Positions 9,153 to 17,449 of a DNA stretch of 64,000 nt are shown here, piece after piece. This DNA is from JALZKA01 sp963725035 (GTDB lineage: Bacteria > Actinomycetota > Thermoleophilia > Solirubrobacterales > 70-9). The DNA lies in NCBI GenBank assembly GCA_963725035.1, contig CAVRWX010000018.1, positions 124,001 to 188,000 of the forward strand, in the 5' to 3' direction. The notes under the pieces are model-generated. The model did not search any database. It had not been told where the DNA came from and saw nothing but the letters and a program-made list of their open reading frames with translations. Made by a program: the position numbers and the translations under genes. The stretch's first letter is position 1; each line of letters starts with the position of its first letter.

Positions 9153-10268
9153 TCAGGCGACGCCGGTCGCCTGGAGCACGGCGCCGATCGCGCCGCAGCC
9201 GAGGACGACGTAGAGGATCGACAGCTTGCCGTGCGCGCGCATGAGGACCAGGAAGGCGCCCACGGCCAGGATCGCCGTCGGAACATCGACGACGCTCGTG
9301 TCGACGATGTCCACGGTGACCGCCGCGATCAGACCCACCACGCCCGCCGCGATGCCCAGGAGAAACGGCTGGATCCGCTTGTTCTCCGCGGTTGCCACGA
9401 GGAAGCGGTGGAAGAAGATCGGCAGGACGAACGCCGGGAGGAAGATGCCGAGGGTCATCGCCCAGGCCCCGGCCATGCCGCCGGCGATGTAACCAACGAA
9501 GGTCGAGAAGATGATGAGCGGGGCGGGCAGGACTCCGCTCATCGCGAGCCCATCGACGAACTGGCCCTCGGTGAGCCATCCCTGGTCCACCACAGCCACG
9601 TCCTGGAGGTATGGAATGACCGTGAACGCACCGCCGAAGGTGACGAGCCCAGCCTTGAGGCCCTCCCAGAAGATCTCGGTGGTCAGGGAGAGCGACACGG
9701 TGCCCACCGCGATGCCCGCGAGAAGGGGGGCGAGCGATATCGAGTTCGCCCGACGCATCAAGCGCTCGCCGTTCGTCCACAACTCGTAGGCGAGGCCGGC
9801 GCCCAGAAGGACGAGCGCGAAGCTGGCCGATGCGAACAGCGTTAGCGCAAACGCGGCGACTGCGATCACGGCAAGGGGGACGTCGCTCACGAACGCGCGG
9901 CCAAGCCGGATGACGGCCCTTGCGACGATCGCTCCGACCGCGGCCTTGAGCCCGTAGAAGATCTCGTCGAGGTTGTCGGCGAGAGCTGCCTCGACGTAGA
10001 GCACCGAGAGCCCGAGCATGAGTAAGAAGCCAGGCAGCATGAACCCGAGGCCCGCAAGAAACGCGCCCCACTTTCCGCCGCGAAGACGACCGAAGTAGAT
10101 GCACAGCTCGGTCGCCTCGGGGCCCGGGAGGACTTGATAAACGGCAAGCGTCTTCGCAAACGTTGTCTCGGAGACCCAGCCCTCCTCGTCGACGAACTCG
10201 CGCTTCATCGCTGCGATCTGCGCGGCCGGCCCACCCCAAGCCAGGCATCCGAGCTTCAGGAAGCGCAA
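9153..10268 (-). CDS. chrA: Chromate transporter family (ChrA/CHR) membrane protein
   Basis: 371 residues with about ten hydrophobic segments arranged as two homologous CHR domains. The N-domain has the signature GGPAAQIAAMKREFVDEEGWVSE followed by LPGPEATELCIYFG. The C-domain has TFGGAFTVIPYLQDVAVVDQGWLTEGQFVDGLAMSGVLPAPLIIFSTFVGY. The P-G-P and GG(A/P)xxxI motifs are the family hallmarks. TTG 10268 is the first usable start, but coding-like sequence (PLGSIFLRFLKLG) runs a few codons further upstream, so the start is uncertain. Members export chromate, but many environmental CHR proteins have no tested substrate. Confidence 0.85.
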   Translation of the reverse strand: MRFLKLGCLAWGGPAAQIAAMKREFVDEEGWVSETTFAKTLAVYQVLPGPEATELCIYFGRLRGGKWGAFLAGLGFMLPGFLLMLGLSVLYVEAALADNLDEIFYGLKAAVGAIVARAVIRLGRAFVSDVPLAVIAVAAFALTLFASASFALVLLGAGLAYELWTNGERLMRRANSISLAPLLAGIAVGTVSLSLTTEIFWEGLKAGLVTFGGAFTVIPYLQDVAVVDQGWLTEGQFVDGLAMSGVLPAPLIIFSTFVGYIAGGMAGAWAMTLGIFLPAFVLPIFFHRFLVATAENKRIQPFLLGIAAGVVGLIAAVTVDIVDTSVVDVPTAILAVGAFLVLMRAHGKLSILYVVLGCGAIGAVLQATGVA

Positions 10269-10384
10269 AAAGATCGACCCAAGGGGATCAGGATGGCCCG
10301 CGGCTGAAGTGGGGGGAGACGACGAGCTCAGAGGACGGGAGCGTAGTCTCGGAGGCCCCGATCACAAAACCTCAGGAGGCAGCT

Positions 10385-10747
10385 TTGATCACCAAAGTCG
10401 ACTTCATCGGCGTTCCGTCCCAGGACGCCGACCGCGCCAAGCAGTTCTACGTCGAAACGCTCGGGCTGCGGCAGGACCCCAACGCCGCGTACGACTTCTG
10501 GGCCGGCGACACCTGCTTCGGCATCTGGGAGCCCGAGAAGTTCGGCATGGAGTTCGCACCGCAGCGAAACGGGCACCCCGCGATGCACGTCGACGACGTC
10601 GCTGCCGCGCGGCAGGAGCTCGAGGCGAAGGGCGTCGAGTTCCTGGGCGAGACGCTCGACACGGGCGTCTGCCACATGGCGCTCCTTCGCGATCCGGACG
10701 GGAACGACCTCATGCTCCACAGCCGCTACGCCCCTTACGAGAGCTAG
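10385..10747 (+). CDS. VOC (glyoxalase/bleomycin-resistance) superfamily protein
   Basis: 120 residues forming one VOC module. ITKVDFIGVPSQDADRAKQFYVETLGLR is the first beta-alpha-beta unit, and HPAMHVDDVAAARQELEAKGVEF with MALLRDPDGNDLMLHSRY is the second. The metal-site positions (H/E near FxGxP and the terminal DPDGN-x-L) are in place. TTG 10385 is chosen because AGGAGGC (10374-10380) sits correctly before it and upstream codons show no homology. Substrate not predictable. Confidence 0.8.
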   Translation: MITKVDFIGVPSQDADRAKQFYVETLGLRQDPNAAYDFWAGDTCFGIWEPEKFGMEFAPQRNGHPAMHVDDVAAARQELEAKGVEFLGETLDTGVCHMALLRDPDGNDLMLHSRYAPYES

Positions 10748-10807
10748 CAGGGCAGGTCTAGTCGCTCTGGAGCGAATCCTACGGACGGGAGCGCCCGGTC
10801 GCGCCGC

Positions 10808-12446
10808 TCAGGCAGGGACGGCTGCGCGCTTGCGCGCCCGGAAGCGGCCCCGCAGGCCGTTCGCGCGCTTGCGGTCCTTGAGGATCCGCTGCGCCGCGTT
10901 GTGTCCTGAGGCGGCCATGACGCCGCCGCCGGGGTGCGTGCCGGCGCCGCAGAGGTAGAGGCCCTCGAGCGGCGTCGCGTACTGCGCGAGCATGGGGGAG
11001 GGGCGCATGAAGGCCATCTGAGCGAGGTCCTGCTCGCCCTGGAAGATCGATCCGCCCTGGAGGCCGAAGATGTCCTCGAGGTCCGGCGGCGCGAGAACCT
11101 CACGCTCCATGATCGCGCCGGGAAGGTTGGGCGCGAACTGCGCCATGTTCTCGACGCACTTGTCGGCGTAGCGCTCGCGGGCGCCGTCGGGCCACTCCTC
11201 GTGAGTGGGCGGGCCGTACTGGGTGAACATCGTCGCGATCCAGCGGTCGTCGTCGGTGAGCGATGGATCGATCGAGCTCGGCACCTCGAGCTCGGTGTAC
11301 GGGTTGGCGGAAGGCTCGCCGCGGACTGCGTCCTGCCACGCGCGCTCGAGGTAGTCGAGCGACGGGCAGTAGTTCACGCCGGCCGTCAGCAGGTGCTTCG
11401 AGTCCTCTTCGGAGAGCCCCTCGTAGACGGGGGGCTCCGAGAGGACCATGTTCACCTTCACCGAGGCGCCGCGCGTGCGGTAGGCCTCCATGTCCTCCGT
11501 GACCTCGTCGGGGAAGTTGTCGCCGCCGGCGAGATCGAGGATCGTGGTCTTTGGGTGAGCGCCCGAGGCGACGATCGGCGCCGTGTGGACGGTGCCGTCG
11601 GCGAGCGTGACGCCGGTGACGCGGCCGCCGGCCGAGTCGATCGAGGCGACCTCGGCGTCGGTCTGGATCTCTGCGCCCGCGGCGCGCGCGCTTGAGGCGA
11701 TCGCCTCGGAGATGGCGCCCATGCCGCCGATCACCTGGCCCCACGAGCCGACGTTGCCGTCGAGCTCGCCGAGCGCGTGGTGGAGAAGGTTGTAGGCGGT
11801 GCCGGGGGTGTAGGGGCCGGCCCAGACGCCGACCACGCCGGTCGAGGCGATCGACCCCTTCAGGTAGTCGTTCTCGAAGAAGGTGTCGAGCATGTCGCCG
11901 ACCGACATCGTGAAGATGCGGACCAGCTTCTGGACGTCGCGCTGGGACATGCCGGCGATGCGGCCGGCCTCCTTGAGGATCCCCGCGATGTCGACGGGTG
12001 CCTTCGAGCCCAAGCGCGGGGGGCTGGCGGACCATCATCGGCCGAACGAAGCCGGCGGCCATGAAGAGGAGCTCCTCGAACTCCTCGTAGCGCGCGGCGT
12101 CCTTCTTGGAGAACTTGGCGATCGATTCGCACGTCTTCTGAACGTCGTCGTGGAAGATGATCGGCCCGTCGGGCGTCATTGCCGCGTAGGCCGGGTCGAG
12201 CGGGTACGCCCTGTAGCCGTGGCTCTTCAGCTCGAGGTCGGCGACGACCTTGGGCTGGAGCATGGAGACGACGTAGGAGGCGCGCGAGACGCGGGCGCCG
12301 GGCCAGACCTCCTCGGTCACGCAGGCGCCACCGAGGATGGGGCGGCGCTCCAGGATGAGCGTCCTGAGGCCCGCTTTCGCGAGGTAGGCGCCCGTGGTCA
12401 GGCCGTTATGCCCGCCTCCGACCACGATCGCGTCCCAGGTGCCCAT
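10808..12446 (-). CDS. Phytoene-desaturase-like FAD-dependent oxidoreductase, frame slipped once
   Basis: About 545 residues. The N-terminus has the FAD/NAD-binding dinucleotide motif VVGGGHNGLTTGAYLAKAGLRTLILERR, followed by LGGACVTEEVWPGARVSRASYV, as in the COG1233 (CrtI/PYROXD2-like) amine-oxidoreductase superfamily. The C-terminus has the FAD-closing motif LEGLYLCGAGTHPGGGVMAASGHNAA. A single slip near 12012 separates the two open frames. It is divergent from an aminotransferase and shares its operator-promoter region. ATG 12446 is preceded by TAGCCT at 9 nt, a probable leaderless promoter. The absence of carotenoid genes nearby argues against a pigment role; I infer amine or acyl-intermediate oxidation. 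Confidence 0.8.
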
Positions 12447-12455
12447 GTGGACAAC

Positions 12456-12461
12456 AGGCTA
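12456..12461 (-). promoter_or_regulatory. Probable -10 box of the leaderless FAD oxidoreductase transcript
   Basis: On the minus strand TAGCCT ends 9 nt before ATG 12446, with no Shine-Dalgarno between. The palindromic operator at 12476-12491 overlaps the place where a -35 element would lie. Inference from spacing only. Confidence 0.45.
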
Positions 12462-12475
12462 GCACATTCGTTGGA

Positions 12476-12491
12476 TTGACTACAAAGTCAA
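12476..12491. promoter_or_regulatory. Palindromic operator TTGACTACAAAGTCAA (site 1)
   Basis: Perfect inverted repeat TTGACT-ACAA-AGTCAA between divergent genes (starts 12446 minus and 12512 plus). A near-copy, TTGACTACAAGATCAA, lies at 17429-17444 in the other divergent promoter of this island. The half-site spacing suits a dimeric TetR-type repressor, and the TetR gene at 18617 is the natural candidate. Binding is inferred. Confidence 0.6.
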
Positions 12492-12504
12492 TGAGAGGTA
12501 GGAT
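12476..12504 (+). promoter_or_regulatory. Sigma-A-like promoter of the aminotransferase, embedded in operator site 1
   Basis: TTGACT (12476-12481), a 17-nt spacer, then TAGGAT (12499-12504): close to the vegetative consensus. The -35 hexamer is the left arm of the operator palindrome. Seven nt later comes GTG 12512, implying a leaderless mRNA. Confidence 0.6.
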
Positions 12505-12511
12505 GTCGTGC

Positions 12512-13900
12512 GTGACGCGCCTTCAGGAACTCGCCAAGGAGCACCTGATGCTCCATTTCTCGGACATGAGCGTGGCCGCGGAGGACATCCCCGTGATCGT
12601 GCGCGGCGAGGGCTCCCACGTCTACGACGACGACGGGAACCGCTACATCGACGGCCTCTCGGGCCTCTACTGCCTCAACCTGGGGCACTCGCACGGCGAG
12701 GAGCTTGGCGCCAAGGCGGCGGCGCAGATGTCGACTCTTGCCTACACGTCGAACTGGACCGTCGCTCACCCGCCGGCGATCGAGCTGGCGACGAAGCTCG
12801 CCGAGCTGGCGCCGGACGGCTTGGAGCGCGCGTTTTTCACCTCCGGTGGAGCGGAAGCGGTCGAGTCCGCCTACAAGATGGCCGTTCAGTACCACCAGGC
12901 GAACGGGCAGCCCACCCGCCGCAAGGTGATCGCCCGCCGCGACGCGTACCACGGCGTTTCCCTCGGCGCACTCTCCTTCACCGGGATCCCGGTCTGCCGC
13001 ACTGCCTTCGAGCCGCTCGCGGTTCCGACCTCTCACGTCTCTTCCACGAACGCGTACCGGCATCCCGCGGGAGGTGGCGATGAGGCCGCCTTCACGAAGG
13101 CACTCCTCGACGAGATCGAGAGCATGATCGAGTTCGAGCAGCCGGAGACGATCGCGATGATCATCATGGAGCCGGTGCAAAACGCGGGCGGTTCGATCGT
13201 GCCGCCCGCCGGCTACTGGCAGGGTCTTCGCGAGATCACGGAGCGCCACGGGATTCTTCTCCTCTCCGATGAGGTCATCTGCGCCTTCGGGCGCCTCGGC
13301 ACCTGGTTCGGCGCTCAGCGCCTCGACTACTCGCCCGACATGATCACCTTCGCCAAGGGCCTGACCGGCGCGCACGCGGCGATGGGCGGAGTTCTCATCT
13401 CCGACAAGGTCGCTGAGCCCTTTCTCACGGGCAAGGCGGACTACCTCCACGGCATCACCTTCGGCGGCCATCCGGTCGGCTCCGCGATCGCGCTCGGCGC
13501 GATCGAGATCTACGAGCGCGAGGGGATCCTTCAGAGCGTTCTCGACAACGAGCCCAAGGCGCGCGAGATGCTCGAGGGGCTCAAGGACATCCCGATCGTC
13601 GGCGACGTCCGCGGCATGGGCCACTTCTTCGCCATCGAGGTCGTGAAGGACCAAGCGACCAAGGAGCCGCTTTCAGACACCGAAGCCAACTGGCTTCTCA
13701 AACGCGTCCTCTCGGACCGCCTGTTGGAGCGCGGCCTGCTGTGCCGCCTCGACGACCGAGCCGAGCCGATCGTCCAGATCGCACCGCCGCTCGTCGGCGA
13801 CATGGCGCTCTTCGAGGAGATCACTGCGTCCCTGCGCGACGGCCTGTCCCATGCAGCCGAGCTCCTCGAAGGCGGAGTCCCGGCCGAGCTCGCCGCCTAG
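12512..13900 (+). CDS. Class III pyridoxal-phosphate aminotransferase (omega-amine type)
   Basis: 462 residues. Signature segments are GLSGLYCLNLGHSH, the PLP-phosphate motif FFTSGGAEAVESAYK, RRDAYHGVSLGALS, the aspartate region LLLSDEVICAFGRLG, and the Schiff-base lysine in ITFAKGLTGAHAAMGG, all typical of fold-type I subgroup II (omega-amino acid:pyruvate or polyamine aminotransferases). It would move the amino group of a terminal amine to pyruvate or 2-oxoglutarate. GTG 12512 is preferred: ATG 12503 overlaps the -10 hexamer of the apparent promoter, and TTG 12476 lies inside the operator. The operator neighbourhood links it to the Rieske/ABC island. Confidence 0.87.
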   Translation: MTRLQELAKEHLMLHFSDMSVAAEDIPVIVRGEGSHVYDDDGNRYIDGLSGLYCLNLGHSHGEELGAKAAAQMSTLAYTSNWTVAHPPAIELATKLAELAPDGLERAFFTSGGAEAVESAYKMAVQYHQANGQPTRRKVIARRDAYHGVSLGALSFTGIPVCRTAFEPLAVPTSHVSSTNAYRHPAGGGDEAAFTKALLDEIESMIEFEQPETIAMIIMEPVQNAGGSIVPPAGYWQGLREITERHGILLLSDEVICAFGRLGTWFGAQRLDYSPDMITFAKGLTGAHAAMGGVLISDKVAEPFLTGKADYLHGITFGGHPVGSAIALGAIEIYEREGILQSVLDNEPKAREMLEGLKDIPIVGDVRGMGHFFAIEVVKDQATKEPLSDTEANWLLKRVLSDRLLERGLLCRLDDRAEPIVQIAPPLVGDMALFEEITASLRDGLSHAAELLEGGVPAELAA

Positions 13901-14072
13901 CGGCTATCCGCGCTCAGAAGCCCGTTTCGATGGGGGACACACATCCGTTACAAGATCGGGCGGGGTTGTACCGCCATACGCGGCACAACTCCGACCTCGT
14001 TCACCGCGAGACGCCGGTGGCGCTCTCATTAGTGAGCCGTTGTTCGTGCCTGCCGCGACAGCGAGCTCGCAG
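13901..14072. other. 172-bp convergent intergenic spacer
   Basis: Lies between the stop codons of the aminotransferase (plus) and the acyl-CoA synthetase (minus). Short Pro/Arg-coding frames cross it, but none has a start, ribosome site or homology. No convincing terminator hairpin was seen. Confidence 0.5.
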
Positions 14073-16136
14073 CTACCGCCGCGCCACGGCGTCCGCCGCC
14101 ACGACGCCCGCCGGGCCCGCGATCAGCGGGTTCACCTCGATCAGGCTGAGCCCCTCCTCGAAGATCAGCTCGCCGATGCGCGATGCGGCGATCGCGATGG
14201 TTGCGATGTCGACCTCGGGCGTTCCGCGACCCCCTTGGAGAAGAGCAGCGCCACGCAGACCCTCGAGCGCGCTCTCGACGTAGGCGGGCGAAGCGGGCAG
14301 GGGGATCACGGCGACGTCGTCGAGCGCCTCCGTCCAGATGCCGCCAATGCCGATGACGAGCGCCGGCACGACCGCGTCGGTCCGGGCGGCGACGATCAGC
14401 TCAATCCCGCCCGGCGGGGCCATCTCCTCGAGGAGGAGCTCTGCGCCCACGGCCTCGGGGAGGGAGAGGATCCGTACGGCCTCGCGGACGAGGTCCGGCC
14501 CGGTCTCGATGCCGAGCGAGATCGCCCCGATCTCGGACTTGTGCTGAATCGTCGGGCCCGAGAGCTTGAGGGCGAGTGGCCACTCCAACCCGTGAGCGGC
14601 GCGAACGCATTCCTCGGCGCTCCGCGCGCTGCGGCCCTCGGGTACCGGTACGCCAGCCGCATGAAGTAGCCCCTTCGCCCCGGCCTCCGAGAGCCACAGC
14701 CCCGGCTCCGGGCGTCCGGGCGCGGCTTTGGCAGCGATCTCCCGGAGTCGGTCAGGGCTCGCCGGCGAGCGGCGCAGCTCCCGCGCACAAAGGATCGCGG
14801 TCGAGACGCCGCCGACCGAAGCGATGCCGTGCGCTCCGAGCTCCTGCGCGATCTCTCCGTCGGTCAGCTCGGGGAGGGTCGAAGCCATGAGCGGGGCGGC
14901 GTCCGCGCGGTCGAGCCCTTCCGCGATCCCCGCGCGGTGTGCGATCCACGACGCCTCGGAATCGGCTGGCAGGTCTTGCGGCGTGTCGTGAATCACGAGC
15001 ACCTGGTTGATGCCCGGGTCGGATCCGGCAATCTCGACGATCTCCGCCAGCAGCGCGGTCTCTGCCCAGATGAGCGCCGTGTAGTCGAGCGGGTTTGCGA
15101 CGGTCGCGGCCTCCGGCAAGAGCCCTCGGAGCTTGTCGCGAGTCGTTTCGGCCAGGGCCGGCAGCTCGACGCCCATGCGGTCGGCCTCGTCGGCTGCGAT
15201 TCCCGAGTCGCCTCCCGAGCAGGTGAGGATCGCAAGGCCGCCGTTTCCGTGCGGCCGAGCCCGCGGCTCGGCCAGGACGCGAGCGAGCTCGAGCAGCTCG
15301 TGCGGGTTGCGCGCCCACGACGCGCCCGCCTCCTCGATCAGCGCCCGGAAGACTCGCTCGTCGCCCGCGAGCGCGCCGGTGTGCGCAGCTCCTGCGGCGG
15401 CTCCCGCCTCGGAAGCCCCGGCTTTCAGCACCGCCACACCGATCTGGCGCTCGGCGCAGCAGGCGAGCGCCTCGGCGAGTTTTCGGCCGTCCCCGTCCGA
15501 TTCGAGGAACATCGCGACCGAGCCGACGCCGTCGCGCTCGCACAGGGCAAAGAGCCAGTCGGCCGGGTCGCAGACCGCGCCGTTGCCCGTCGAGATCACC
15601 GTGTGGAAGTTGATGCCGCGGCGCGAGTTGAGCGCGTTCACCGCGACGTTGCCGCTCTGCGAGATCATCGCGACGGGACCGGCGGGCAGGGGCTGGACGG
15701 CGTCACCCCAGATCGCCGTGTTGTTTGCAAACGAAATGATCCCGTTCCCGTTCGGCCCGCAGATGGGGAACGCGCGCTTGAGCGCGGTCTCGCGCAACTC
15801 CCGCTCGAGCTCGCGGCCGCCCTCAATCTCGCCAAAGCCTGCGGAGATCACGATCGCGCCGCCGCATCCAGTATCGGCCGCCGACTCGACCGTTGACGGC
15901 ACATGTGGCGCGGGGACCGCGACGGCGACCGCGTCAGCGGGCTCCGGCAGGTCGGCGAGCGAGGCGAAGCAGGGGATGCCCCGGATTTCGTCGCGGCGCG
16001 GGTTCACGCCCCAGACCGGTCCGTCGAAGCCGATCCGCTCGAGATTGCGCAAGATGATGTCGCCGTACGAGCTGGGGCGATCAGTTGCCCCGACTACCGC
16101 GATGGAACGAGGCTCGAGCAGGCGGTCGAGCTCCAT
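14073..16136 (-). CDS. Acyl-CoA/acetyl-CoA synthetase, ADP-forming type (fused alpha-beta)
   Basis: 687 residues. The N-terminal half is a CoA-binding Rossmann domain (LLEPRSIAVVGATDRPSSYGDIILRNL) followed by succinyl-CoA-ligase-like flavodoxin domains (PVAMISQSGNVAVNALNSRRGINFHTVISTGNG, AAHTGALAGDERVF, AILTCSGGDSGIAADEADRMG). The C-terminal half is an ATP-grasp domain (EAGAKGLLHAAGVPVPEG, PLALKLSGPTIQHKSEIGAI, GGIELIVAARTD, GIGGIWTEALDDVAVIPLP, LIEVNPLIAG). This is the ADP-forming acyl-CoA synthetase order; it interconverts acyl-CoA + ADP + Pi and acid + CoA + ATP. ATG 16136 directly follows a GTG (16139) that could also start. It follows the acyl-CoA dehydrogenase at 55 bp, so one operon is likely. 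Confidence 0.85.
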   Translation of the reverse strand: MELDRLLEPRSIAVVGATDRPSSYGDIILRNLERIGFDGPVWGVNPRRDEIRGIPCFASLADLPEPADAVAVAVPAPHVPSTVESAADTGCGGAIVISAGFGEIEGGRELERELRETALKRAFPICGPNGNGIISFANNTAIWGDAVQPLPAGPVAMISQSGNVAVNALNSRRGINFHTVISTGNGAVCDPADWLFALCERDGVGSVAMFLESDGDGRKLAEALACCAERQIGVAVLKAGASEAGAAAGAAHTGALAGDERVFRALIEEAGASWARNPHELLELARVLAEPRARPHGNGGLAILTCSGGDSGIAADEADRMGVELPALAETTRDKLRGLLPEAATVANPLDYTALIWAETALLAEIVEIAGSDPGINQVLVIHDTPQDLPADSEASWIAHRAGIAEGLDRADAAPLMASTLPELTDGEIAQELGAHGIASVGGVSTAILCARELRRSPASPDRLREIAAKAAPGRPEPGLWLSEAGAKGLLHAAGVPVPEGRSARSAEECVRAAHGLEWPLALKLSGPTIQHKSEIGAISLGIETGPDLVREAVRILSLPEAVGAELLLEEMAPPGGIELIVAARTDAVVPALVIGIGGIWTEALDDVAVIPLPASPAYVESALEGLRGAALLQGGRGTPEVDIATIAIAASRIGELIFEEGLSLIEVNPLIAGPAGVVAADAVARR

Positions 16137-16191
16137 CACACCTACCTGCACACGCTGCTTTCGCAGCTCAAGCTGCTCATCACCCACCGAC

Positions 16192-17397
16192 CTAATGCAG
16201 CATCCGCTCGACGCCGCGGCGCTCGAGGCCGCGGGTAACGACGAGCCGCTGGATCTCCGAGGTGCCCTCCCAGATCCGATCAACGCGAAGCTCGCGCAGG
16301 AAGCGCTCGGCGACGTTGGAGCGGAGGTAGCCGCGGCCGCCGAACGCCTGGACACACCGGTCCGCGCAGACCCAGGCGCGCTCCGAGGCGAAGAGCTTCG
16401 CCATCGAAGCCTTGTTGTGGACGAGCTTGAGGTCGGCGCCTCGATCGGAGAGCAGGGCGACCTGGAAGGTGAGAAGGCGCGCCGCCGCGGCGTCGGCCGC
16501 CGAGTCGGCGAGCGGGAAGGAGACGCCCTGGTAGTCGAGGATGCGGCTGCCGCCTTGCTCGCGCCCGGCCGCCCAGTCGACCGTCTCGTCGAGAAGGCGC
16601 CACATCGCCCCGACGCAGCGGGCGGCGATGCCCAAGCGCTCCTCCATGAACCAGGCGCGCTGAAGGTCGTTGCCCTCGCCGACCCCGCCGATGACCGAGT
16701 CCTCGGCCAGCTCGACGTCGGTGAAGAGGAAGGTGGGGTGTCCGTCCGGGTAGGAGTGGGTAAAGGCCGGGTCGTCGATCATCTCGACGCCGGCAGCGTC
16801 GGCGTCGACCGCGAAGAGGGTCGGAAGCTTGTGGTCGCCGTCGATCACGTTGGCCATCACGACCAGGACCGCGGCGACGTCGCCCGTCGTGACGAACCAC
16901 TTCTCGCCGTTCAGGCGAAAGCCGTCGGCGGTGCGCTCAGCAGTGGCCGCGATGCGGCTGGGGTCAGAGCCGGCATCTCGCTCGGTGACGGCGTACGCGT
17001 CGCGGATCTCGCCGCGGAGCGCGGGGAGGAGGTAGCGCTCGACCTGCGCCTCAGAAGCGTGATGCCAGACGTTGTAGGCGTTCGGGATGTGCCAGTGGAT
17101 CGCGTTGGTGGAGCGGCCGAACTGCTCTTCGACCAGCGCCCACTCGAGCGTCGACCAGCCCTGGCCGCCGTGCTCGGGCTTGTGGAGGCCGCCTACGAGT
17201 CCCGCGTCGACCGCCTCGGCCTTGACGTGGTCGATCGCGTCCTGGGGGAGCCGCCCAAGGTGGCGCTCGGCCTCCTCCTCGAGCGGGATGAGCACGTCCT
17301 CGACAAACCGGCGCGAGCGCGCCTGGATGTCGCGAGCCCTGTCCGTGAGCTCGAAGGGGATTTCCTCGACCGTTTCGATAAGCGTGCTTGCTTCCAT
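16192..17397 (-). CDS. Acyl-CoA dehydrogenase family protein
   Basis: 401 residues, full length for the family. Visible motifs are AYAVTERDAGSDPSRI (FAD/substrate loop, signature 1), GEKWFVTTGDVAAVLVVMA, VQAFGGRGYLRSNVAERFLRELRV (signature 2) and the C-terminal RIWEGTSEIQRLVVTRGL, whose Glu in W-E-G-T is the catalytic base position. It would alpha,beta-dehydrogenate an acyl-CoA, passing electrons to ETF. ATG 17397 is preceded by TAGAGT at 9 nt (leaderless pattern), and operator site 2 lies just beyond. It is divergent from the Rieske monooxygenase. Confidence 0.87.
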   Translation of the reverse strand: MEASTLIETVEEIPFELTDRARDIQARSRRFVEDVLIPLEEEAERHLGRLPQDAIDHVKAEAVDAGLVGGLHKPEHGGQGWSTLEWALVEEQFGRSTNAIHWHIPNAYNVWHHASEAQVERYLLPALRGEIRDAYAVTERDAGSDPSRIAATAERTADGFRLNGEKWFVTTGDVAAVLVVMANVIDGDHKLPTLFAVDADAAGVEMIDDPAFTHSYPDGHPTFLFTDVELAEDSVIGGVGEGNDLQRAWFMEERLGIAARCVGAMWRLLDETVDWAAGREQGGSRILDYQGVSFPLADSAADAAAARLLTFQVALLSDRGADLKLVHNKASMAKLFASERAWVCADRCVQAFGGRGYLRSNVAERFLRELRVDRIWEGTSEIQRLVVTRGLERRGVERMLH

Positions 17398-17428
17398 CGC
17401 GAAGACACTCTAACATGAGATAGCGCAG

Positions 17429-17444
17429 TTGACTACAAGATCAA
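17429..17444. promoter_or_regulatory. Palindromic operator TTGACTACAAGATCAA (site 2)
   Basis: Matches site 1 (12476-12491) in 14 of 16 positions and sits in the same geometry: 31 bp from the minus-strand start (29 bp at site 1) and a few bp from the plus-strand start. It lies between acyl-CoA dehydrogenase and Rieske monooxygenase, one gene away from the TetR regulator. Role inferred. Confidence 0.6.
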
Positions 17445-17449
17445 CGATC

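Noticed and set aside
10808..12446. Carotenoid phytoene desaturase (crtI)
   Set aside because: The family fold fits, but no crtB, crtE or other pigment gene is near, and its shared operator ties it to amine and acyl-CoA catabolism.
13941..13960. Third copy of the TTGACT-type operator (TTACAAGATCGG)
   Set aside because: Only the centre TACAAGATC matches; the palindromic arms are absent and it lies between two gene ends rather than at a promoter.
14829..17418. Long plus-strand frames of 355 and 761 codons
   Set aside because: They are antisense shadows of the acyl-CoA synthetase and acyl-CoA dehydrogenase genes, low in complexity and rich in Arg/Ala/Ser, as expected in GC-rich DNA.
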